Both the position numbers and the translations under genes were made by a program. 5,085 bases of DNA from Ruminococcaceae bacterium UBA5396. GTDB lineage: Bacteria > Bacillota > Clostridia > Oscillospirales > Acutalibacteraceae. The number at the start of each line of letters is the position of its first letter. Positions within the stretch are counted from its first letter, which is position 1. Below, piece after piece: positions 1 through 5,085 of the stretch. The stretch covers positions 6,850 to 11,934 of the forward strand of contig DHOG01000024.1 of assembly GCA_002410715.1 (NCBI GenBank). Reading direction: 5' to 3'. The notes below the pieces were generated by a model. It was given only the letters and a program-made list of their open reading frames with translations. It ran no database searches and had not been told where the DNA came from.

Positions 1-2028
1 GTCTTCTCCAAAAGTGGCACATAGATATTTGTTTTCCAACTGCCGTGTTTTGGCGTCATACTTAGGCAGATCAGTAACCTCGCCGGCTTCTGCTAAATCA
101 ATAGCGACATAACCCATAGGAGGCAGCGTTACCTGCACAGCGCCTTCTTCTGTTGGCCAACTGACTGTACGCTCAAAGGACAGCGTATTAAACAGTACTG
201 TCGGATTTTGTAGACCGGTGGTATCCACTGATTCCGCAATTTGACATGCTGATTTTTGACAAAGCTCTCTCGTTCTGTCAAGCATAATCTGGTAGCGGCT
301 CTGACTCTCTTCATAAACGCGGTCAATTGAAGAACCGGGGAGAATGTCATGAAATTGATACAGCAGTACTTCTTTCCACAAGGATTCTAATTCATCCTGG
401 GGATAGTCCCCCGCCGCCACTCGCATAGCCATGGCACTAAGAAATTCTACATCATGCAGAGCGCGTTCGATTTTTCGGTTATACCATTTATTTTTGGCTG
501 CCGTCGTGTATACTCCCTGGTGCTTTTCCAGATATAGTTCGCCCTTCCAAGTAGGATAAGACGATGTTTTATCAAGTCTAGCAAAAAAATCTCGAATCAG
601 GCCTTGACTTACGGGCGGAAGTCCAGGCAGATGCTTTTCCCGACGTAGGTATTCCAAGTGGGAAGGGCTGGGACCCCCGCCGCCGTCACCGATTCCAAAA
701 GGCAAAAGTGCTTCACCGTATTGTCCGCTTCGAGCCATGCTATTCATGCAGTCGACCAAAGCGTTTGGGGATGCTTCGCTGAGATAATTCCCTTCGGGCG
801 GCATATGTACCAACACAGAGGATCCGTCCAGTCCCTCCCAATAAAACGTGGAATACGGGAAACGATTATGTTGGTTCCACGATAGTTTGATAGTAGAAAA
901 ATAATGAACACCGAACTGCCGCATTATTTGGGGAAGCGATGCTGTGTATCCAAACACATCCGGCATCCACACAAACGAAACATATTGTCCGAATTCTTTT
1001 TCCCAGAATCGATTACCGTACAGGAACTGGCGCACCAAAGATTCTGCTCCGGGCAGGTTGGTATCCGTTTCCACCCACATGGCTCCCTGTAGCTCCCATC
1101 GCCCTTCGGCGATGCGGTCCTTAGCTCGCTGATAAAGTTTGGGATGATCCTTCTTAATCCAGTCGTACAGCTGAGGTTGGCTTGCACCAAAGATGTATTC
1201 GGGATAACGGTTCATCAGATCCAACGCGGTAGCAAACGTACGGGCTCCCTTGCGTCGTGTTTCCCGAATCGGCCAAAGCCAAGCAAGGTCAATATGCGCA
1301 TGGCCTGTCGCTGTGATGCTCAGCGATTGATATCCCGTTTCTTTTTGGTAATACTCTGCCACAATAGCCTTTGCCGATGCCAGTTCCTCAGGCGTATATT
1401 CAACCAAAAGGCTAACAGCACGGAATATCCGATCCAACAGCTCATACTTGCTGGGCTTATTTTCAGAGGTGCACAGCAGCAATCTGTGAAGCACATATAA
1501 ATCATAGTATAAATCACGCGCCGCATCGTTACAGATAGCGACCCACGCCTCTTTCAGCGATCCGTTTTCACGCAGATTTCCGAAAAGGTCGTTACAACCG
1601 GCATCAATCCATAGATCGATCACTTCACCGCCTATCGAAGGTTCTCCAAAAGGAACGATTCGTTTTCCGGGAACACCCATACGCCGATCAAAATCCGAAT
1701 TGATGTTGGTGATGCCGCGGAATGGTTGTCCCTCCCGGTCATAAACCAGCCCCTCGCCGTTTAGGTCGATTACCAGCACCGTCTTTTTGCCGGCAGCATC
1801 TGTGGGCAGAATCCCTTTCACATGGAACCATGCGCAATCAAACAATCCGCCCCATGTGTCACCGGGCTTGATCTCTTTCTGTTCCCCTTCGGTTCTCCGT
1901 TCCCAAGGCAATGGCTCTTTTGTAACGTATGCCGTCATTTCCAGATCACACAGCTTGCTATAGACGTGTTCCTTTAGCCTGTCTATGGCTTCTCCACAGT
2001 ATTCAATACGGTTGCTCTCGTTAAACAT
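1..2028 (-). CDS. GH38 alpha-mannosidase, C-terminus cut by window edge
   Basis: Retaining, metal-dependent alpha-mannosidase that releases terminal alpha-mannose; probably cytoplasmic, as the N-terminus (MFNESNRIEYCGEAID) is not a signal peptide. I translated all 676 codons from 2028 to 1 and found no stop or frameshift. Residues about 1-230 form the accessory N-terminal region. The catalytic domain begins with GHAHIDLAWLWP, whose H245 and D247 match the family's first two zinc ligands. WMPDVFGYTASLPQ contains D357, matching the catalytic nucleophile and zinc ligand. KLSWNQ and the glycine-rich GIGDGGGGP (D448) follow. The helical mid-domain spans about 500-590 and includes YQFHDILPGSS, where H560 matches the last zinc ligand. 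Bacterial GH38 enzymes are usually around 1000 aa, so about a third (C-terminal beta-domains) lies outside. The start is firm: an in-frame TAG at 2040-2038 lies just upstream and overlaps the AGAGG ribosome site. It lies 49 bases after the GH130 stop, probably in the same operon. Confidence 0.95.
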   Translation of the reverse strand, partial: MFNESNRIEYCGEAIDRLKEHVYSKLCDLEMTAYVTKEPLPWERRTEGEQKEIKPGDTWGGLFDCAWFHVKGILPTDAAGKKTVLVIDLNGEGLVYDREGQPFRGITNINSDFDRRMGVPGKRIVPFGEPSIGGEVIDLWIDAGCNDLFGNLRENGSLKEAWVAICNDAARDLYYDLYVLHRLLLCTSENKPSKYELLDRIFRAVSLLVEYTPEELASAKAIVAEYYQKETGYQSLSITATGHAHIDLAWLWPIRETRRKGARTFATALDLMNRYPEYIFGASQPQLYDWIKKDHPKLYQRAKDRIAEGRWELQGAMWVETDTNLPGAESLVRQFLYGNRFWEKEFGQYVSFVWMPDVFGYTASLPQIMRQFGVHYFSTIKLSWNQHNRFPYSTFYWEGLDGSSVLVHMPPEGNYLSEASPNALVDCMNSMARSGQYGEALLPFGIGDGGGGPSPSHLEYLRREKHLPGLPPVSQGLIRDFFARLDKTSSYPTWKGELYLEKHQGVYTTAAKNKWYNRKIERALHDVEFLSAMAMRVAAGDYPQDELESLWKEVLLYQFHDILPGSSIDRVYEESQSRYQIMLDRTRELCQKSACQIAESVDTTGLQNPTVLFNTLSFERTVSWPTEEGAVQVTLPPMGYVAIDLAEAGEVTDLPKYDAKTRQLENKYLCATFGED

Positions 2029-2077
2029 GATACACCTCTATTTATGGTTTTCCAAAACTTTCACAGCCTAGTGCAGT
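2029..2077 (-). other. Short gap between GH130 and GH38
   Basis: Forty-nine bases holding the GH38 ribosome site and little else. I see no promoter-like -35/-10 pair and no terminator, which supports GH130 and GH38 being co-transcribed. Confidence 0.6.
2035..2039 (-). promoter_or_regulatory. Ribosome binding site of the GH38 gene
   Basis: AGAGG on the minus strand, six bases before the ATG at 2028-2026. It overlaps an in-frame TAG at 2040-2038, so no longer N-terminus is possible and this start is the only one supported. Confidence 0.8.
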
Positions 2078-3058
2078 CTATACAGGATACTTGCTTAGTT
2101 CATTAATTAGATTGGAATAATTATAACGGCACATTGCCACAATCGTATCGGCACCGCCATAGCTCATATACAAATGGTCCCCATTCAAATATACGCCCTG
2201 CGGGAATACCACTTCCGGTACATCCCCCCTGCACTCGTATTCTTCGGTCGGTTCCAGGATTGGATAGGGCAGTCGGTAAACCACTTTCGATGGGTTGTTT
2301 CTGTCTAACACAGCAACACCTGCCCTGTAACAGAAAGGCGTACGATCGTTTGATACTCCATGATAAATGAACAACCATCCAAGTTCAGTTTCAATAGGCG
2401 GGACACTGCCTCCTACTTTTTGGTTTTCCCAGACGTGCTCGCCCCTGATAACCATCCTCTGATCCTTGATCTGACTGTAATCCTTCCAGTATGCTTCATC
2501 CAACATTTCGCTGAAAGAGTTAAAATAATCTATTTGTATTTCAGGCTCAACCCTGTGAACATAAGCGATTTTCCCTTTGATTCTTTCCGGCAGAATAAAA
2601 GCATCCTTGTCCCAATTTCCGTTGGGTACTATACCGATGTGCTCAACGGTTTTAAAATCCTTTGTTCGTGATATACCTACACGCGCAGCCTTCATGTTCC
2701 ATACTGTATAAAACAGATAGTATTCACCTTCAAACGGTACGATACGGGGATCCTGTGTATACACCGGGCTGCCATCGGGATTGGGAGGAAGCTTAATAAA
2801 TGGTGTCTCATCTGTATCTTCCAAAACATTTCCCTTCAGATCCATCCGTGCATAAGCCACATGATCTTGACTGTATATAGGAAACTGCTCTCCCTGAGGG
2901 CGAGATGAAGCAGCCCAGCGATACAACATGTGCACCGTCTCCCCTTCACGAATCATTCCCGCATTAAACTTTGCATATCCTTGTTTTGGCTGCAATATAA
3001 TACCCAGTCTCTCTGCCACAACCATGTCAATATTCCTTTCTAATGCACTGACTACCAT
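2078..3058 (-). CDS. GH130 beta-mannoside phosphorylase or beta-mannosidase
   Basis: Five-bladed beta-propeller enzyme of family GH130, whose members phosphorolyse or hydrolyse beta-mannosyl linkages (Man-Glc, Man-GlcNAc, beta-1,2-mannans). Visible motifs in order, numbered from the ATG at 3058: KFNAG (30-34), LYRWA (45-49), TQDPRIV (101-107), where D103 matches the catalytic Asp, VGISRTKDF (127-135), DKDAFILPERI (150-160), YVHR (166-169), KVGGSVPPIETELGWLFIYHG (K214, Y232, H233), YRAGVAVLD (244-252), GDVPEVVFPQG (278-288) and a final YGGAD (300-304). Full length is 326 aa, normal for the family. Basic residues H168-R169, K214 and H233 sit in segments where phosphorylases bind phosphate, which leans towards phosphorolysis; I cannot settle this or the linkage by eye. 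There is no signal peptide, so it is probably cytoplasmic. The start is uncertain: ATG at 3058 abuts the GH5-B stop and has only a weak site, while ATG at 3025 (Met12, giving 315 aa) has a better-placed AAAGGA. Stop is TAG at 2080-2078. Confidence 0.92.
   Translation of the reverse strand: MVVSALERNIDMVVAERLGIILQPKQGYAKFNAGMIREGETVHMLYRWAASSRPQGEQFPIYSQDHVAYARMDLKGNVLEDTDETPFIKLPPNPDGSPVYTQDPRIVPFEGEYYLFYTVWNMKAARVGISRTKDFKTVEHIGIVPNGNWDKDAFILPERIKGKIAYVHRVEPEIQIDYFNSFSEMLDEAYWKDYSQIKDQRMVIRGEHVWENQKVGGSVPPIETELGWLFIYHGVSNDRTPFCYRAGVAVLDRNNPSKVVYRLPYPILEPTEEYECRGDVPEVVFPQGVYLNGDHLYMSYGGADTIVAMCRYNYSNLINELSKYPV
3034..3039 (-). promoter_or_regulatory. Ribosome binding site favouring GH130 start at 3025
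   Basis: AAAGGA on the minus strand, eight bases before the ATG at 3025-3023 (Met12 of the longest frame). The alternative ATG at 3058 has only a weak GGA five bases upstream, inside the end of the GH5-B gene. The site therefore suggests that the main GH130 product starts at 3025, with the 3058 start possible through coupling to GH5-B translation. Confidence 0.6.
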
Positions 3059-4021
3059 CTATTCCGTCACAGGCAAGTGCTTTCGTAAAACCGCTTCCTG
3101 CTCTGACGGTCTTGTATAATTATCATATGGCTGTACCGCCATCGTATTATCGCCCCACCAAATTCCGGCTGACCAGTAGGCGCTGTCAATACCATAAGTG
3201 TCCAGCTCGTCAAGAAATGCATCCATGACCTCTAACCAACGCGGATCGTCTTTCGGCACACCAAATTCGCCCAGAAATCCCTTAACGTTATATTTTCTGC
3301 ACCACTCTGCAAAGCCGTGTACGCGTAAACGCCCTTGTTCGACTAGATTCGGATGGATTTCCAATTCCTCATCGTAGGTCTTTTTATATGTGCCGCTGTG
3401 ATCATGGTCAAAATACTGGTGTGCCTCATATATAATATTGTCTGCCGGATCATCAATCCAAGGCGGATTATTGATTTGCCAGCTGTGCGCTCCCGTCCAG
3501 TTATCACTTGGAATTGCCAATAACGTGTTGTCGCCATTATTGCGGATGGCAGTAACAACGGCCTGGGATATCGCTTTCCAGTTGGCAGATTGCATATCAT
3601 GTGGCTCGTTCATGATGCCGTAAGCATAAATGGCAGGCTCATCCTTAAATTCATTAGACAGCCGCACCCATAAATCAACAATATGGTCAACTGTAACCGT
3701 TCCGACATCAATGATTTCGCCATAATATCTTCCATAATTATGAAGATCCAACACCACATTAACGCCATATTTTCTTGAATACGCGACGCTGTTCTTCAAT
3801 CCCGCCAAATATTGCTCGTCGAAAGGTCGGTTGAGCTCAGGCTGGATCCGTTCCCAAAGAAACGGAATTCTATATAGGTCAAAGCCTTTTTCAGCAAAAT
3901 AGCGGAAAGAAGCCTCATCATTCCATGTGTAATCCGTACCCTCAACCCCGGGTAACCGGTGACCAAATTCTGCTCCGGACATGTTCAGCCCGCGATGATA
4001 TGTAACCTTTTGTGATATCAT
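3059..4021 (-). CDS. GH5 family glycoside hydrolase (endoglucanase-like), GH5-B
   Basis: Retaining TIM-barrel GH5 enzyme of 320 aa, most like subfamily 5 cellulases by motif style (DNIIYEAHQYFDHDHSGTY, VLDLHNYGRYYG). From the ATG at 4021: RGLNMSGAEFG (10-20) opens strand 1; FDLYRIPFLWERIQP has conserved R51; HNYGRYYG follows (H94, N95); MNEP holds acid/base E139; H201 and Y203 lie in EAHQYF; GEFG holds nucleophile E252; W283 is in the AYWSAG segment. All catalytic residues are present. It likely cuts a beta-1,4-glucan or mixed gluco/mannan backbone, but the substrate is not fixed by these motifs. No signal peptide, linker or binding module is present, so it is probably cytoplasmic and acts on imported oligosaccharides. 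The frame can be extended to a TTG at 4072, but that TTG lacks a ribosome site and the extra 17 codons run through the intergenic hairpin; ATG 4021 has GGAGG nine bases upstream. It is a diverged paralogue of GH5-A. Its TAG stop abuts, in frame, an ATG of GH130. Confidence 0.93.
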   Translation of the reverse strand: MISQKVTYHRGLNMSGAEFGHRLPGVEGTDYTWNDEASFRYFAEKGFDLYRIPFLWERIQPELNRPFDEQYLAGLKNSVAYSRKYGVNVVLDLHNYGRYYGEIIDVGTVTVDHIVDLWVRLSNEFKDEPAIYAYGIMNEPHDMQSANWKAISQAVVTAIRNNGDNTLLAIPSDNWTGAHSWQINNPPWIDDPADNIIYEAHQYFDHDHSGTYKKTYDEELEIHPNLVEQGRLRVHGFAEWCRKYNVKGFLGEFGVPKDDPRWLEVMDAFLDELDTYGIDSAYWSAGIWWGDNTMAVQPYDNYTRPSEQEAVLRKHLPVTE

Positions 4022-4030
4022 AGGAATTGC

Positions 4031-4035
4031 CCTCC
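4031..4035 (-). promoter_or_regulatory. Ribosome binding site fixing the GH5-B start
   Basis: A full GGAGG on the minus strand, nine bases before the ATG at 4021-4019. It decides the start against the 17-codon-longer TTG reading, which has a pyrimidine-rich stretch where its ribosome site should be. Confidence 0.85.
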
Positions 4036-4046
4036 GTTTTGTATTC

Positions 4047-4085
4047 AGCTCCCCTCCCAAAACTTGTCTCAAAGGGAGGGGAACT
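4047..4085 (-). other. Strong intergenic hairpin between the two GH5 genes
   Basis: Inverted repeat with arms 4047-4058 and 4074-4085 and a 15-base loop. The core is 8 perfect pairs (CCCCTCCC against GGGAGGGG), extended outward by four more. One of these is a G-U pair in the minus-strand RNA but would be a C-A mismatch in plus-strand RNA, so the structure suits the transcribed strand. No run of U follows; the next bases are GAATACAAAACGGAGG, the GH5-B ribosome site. It is therefore not a classical intrinsic terminator. An mRNA stabilising or processing element that sets relative levels of GH5-A and downstream genes is a reasonable guess, as is weak attenuation. Confidence 0.7.
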
Positions 4086-4111
4086 ATCCATCAATCAATG
4101 ACTACCGTATC

Positions 4112-5085
4112 TCAGCGATACACCTTAATTGTGCCCGGACGATATTTGACCAGTGTCGCCATCTGCATGGCATCCCCGCCGTTTCTGGGCTGGATGGATA
4201 AGGGGTAGTTGCCCCAACCTGTACCGCCCGCCCAATACGTGGAACTAACACCGTTTTCCTGCAGCAGCTTCATAAAATTATCCAGCACCTTCATCCATCG
4301 AGCATCGTTGTTGGGAACCCCGAACTCGCCGATAAATCCTCTGACCTTGTATTTGTTGCACCAATTAACAAAGCCTGTTGTCAATTCTACACCGCGGTTG
4401 GGCAGGTCATTAACTACAAACGTTAAATCCGCGTAAGTATCCTCATATGTACCGCTACAATCCCTGTCAAAATACTGGTGCGCTTCATACATGATGTTTT
4501 TTTCCGGATCGTTAATCCAGGGGGCAGACCCGGTCGGCCAGGAATGTGCACCCGCCCAGCTCGGGCCGCATACCGAAATTAGCTTCTTATCGCCATTTCT
4601 TCGAATGGCGGTCACAGCTTTTTGGGAAATCTCAAACCATTTTTCCTGACTCACGCCCACCGGCTCATTCATTAACCCATAAGCATATACAGTGCCGTCA
4701 TTTTTGAATTCATTCGATAGTTTTTCCCATAAATCGATAAAATCGGCCGTCGTTGGACCACCGCTGCTGTCTATGCCTTTTTTGTCATATTTTGCGTAAT
4801 TGTGGATATCAATCACGACCTTGGCATTAGAACTGGCATTTTTGGCATACTGAACATTTGCTTTCAAAAGACCCAGGAACTTGCTGCTAAGCGATCCTCC
4901 CAGTGTCGGCTGGATACGTTCCCATGTGATTGCAACACGGAAAAGATCAAACCCTTTGTTGGCAAAATAGGTATAGGTCGCCTGATCCGCCATAACAAAA
5001 TCGTCTCCACGACCCCCGCCAAAGTCCAGCCCGGCGATGGCTACACCGCGCGCGGCATAGATCATGTCATAGGTGTCCGGCCTCC
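4112..5085 (-). CDS. GH5 family glycoside hydrolase (endoglucanase-like), GH5-A, 5' end outside window
   Basis: Retaining GH5 hydrolase related to GH5-B. The frame stays open to the right edge: six whole codons (RPDTYD) precede the first in-window Met at 5065, which has no well-placed ribosome site, so the true N-terminus probably lies outside. Numbered from that Met: RGVAIAGLDFGG (6-17) is strand 1, FDLFRVAITWERIQP has R43, HNYAKYDKK follows (H88, N89), MNEP has acid/base E134, YEAHQYFDRDCSGTY has H196 and Y198, GEFG has nucleophile E247, and TYWAGG has W278. The barrel is complete and ends at a TGA (4114-4112) with a short IKVYR tail; no C-terminal binding module or dockerin follows. Whether it is secreted or carries an N-terminal module cannot be seen. 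It has an insertion (NASSNA) and altered active-site loops compared with GH5-B, so the substrate subsites may differ. It probably acts on a beta-1,4-linked backbone. Confidence 0.92.
   Translation of the reverse strand, partial: RPDTYDMIYAARGVAIAGLDFGGGRGDDFVMADQATYTYFANKGFDLFRVAITWERIQPTLGGSLSSKFLGLLKANVQYAKNASSNAKVVIDIHNYAKYDKKGIDSSGGPTTADFIDLWEKLSNEFKNDGTVYAYGLMNEPVGVSQEKWFEISQKAVTAIRRNGDKKLISVCGPSWAGAHSWPTGSAPWINDPEKNIMYEAHQYFDRDCSGTYEDTYADLTFVVNDLPNRGVELTTGFVNWCNKYKVRGFIGEFGVPNNDARWMKVLDNFMKLLQENGVSSTYWAGGTGWGNYPLSIQPRNGGDAMQMATLVKYRPGTIKVYR

Noticed and set aside
1144..1500. Plus-strand open frame of 118 codons
   Set aside because: It lies antisense inside the fully open GH38 gene, has no recognisable domain, and looks like a shadow of that gene.
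1..2028. Possible frameshift or pseudogene in the GH38 gene
   Set aside because: Codon-by-codon translation from 2028 to 1 shows one uninterrupted frame with all zinc ligands and the nucleophile; the gene is only cut by the window edge.
2047..2058. Small inverted repeat gtttt-cc-aaaac in the GH130/GH38 gap
   Set aside because: Five A/T-rich pairs with a two-base loop are too weak for a terminator, and there is no clear operator context; chance is likely.
2360..2671. Plus-strand open frame of 103 codons
   Set aside because: It is antisense to conserved GH130 motifs and has no recognisable protein features.
4022..4072. 17-codon N-terminal extension of GH5-B starting at a TTG (4072)
   Set aside because: No ribosome site precedes the TTG, the stretch runs through the hairpin, and GGAGG is ideally placed for the ATG at 4021.
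4047..4085. Intrinsic terminator after GH5-A
   Set aside because: The stem is strong but no T-rich tract follows on the transcribed strand, and the GH5-B ribosome site comes straight after it.

Overview
All genes lie on the minus strand and read from right to left as one closely packed carbohydrate-degradation cluster. In transcription order these are a GH5 glycoside hydrolase running off the right edge (GH5-A), a second, paralogous GH5 (GH5-B), a GH130 mannoside phosphorylase or mannosidase, and a GH38 alpha-mannosidase running off the left edge. Gaps are 90, 0 (or 33, depending on the GH130 start) and 49 bases. I see no convincing promoter or intrinsic terminator, so the window is probably the middle of an operon.

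The purine-rich Shine-Dalgarno sites (GGAGG, AAAGGA, AGAGG), the moderate GC content (a little under 50% by eye) and the sequence style suggest a Bacillota (Firmicutes) bacterium. A gut or rumen clostridium, or a Paenibacillus-like plant-polysaccharide degrader, would fit. The sequence alone does not fix the genus.

Layout: 4112-5085 is GH5-A, with both catalytic glutamates, 5' end outside the window. 4022-4111 is a gap holding a strong 12-bp hairpin and the GGAGG site that sets the GH5-B start. 3059-4021 is GH5-B, 320 aa, with no signal peptide. 2078-3058 is GH130, directly after the GH5-B stop and in the same frame. 2029-2077 is a short gap. 1-2028 is the first 676 codons of GH38, open throughout and carrying its zinc ligands and nucleophile. 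No gene-free stretch exceeds 300 bases.

Working together: GH5-B, GH130 and GH38 look cytoplasmic, so they probably finish imported oligosaccharides. The GH5s would cut a beta-linked (probably beta-1,4-glucan-like) backbone, GH130 would act on a beta-mannosyl linkage, and GH38 would remove alpha-mannose. A substrate with a cellulose-like backbone and both alpha- and beta-mannose in side chains (xanthan or a related exopolysaccharide) would explain all three activities. Glucomannan or N-glycan use are alternatives. This substrate assignment is inference.
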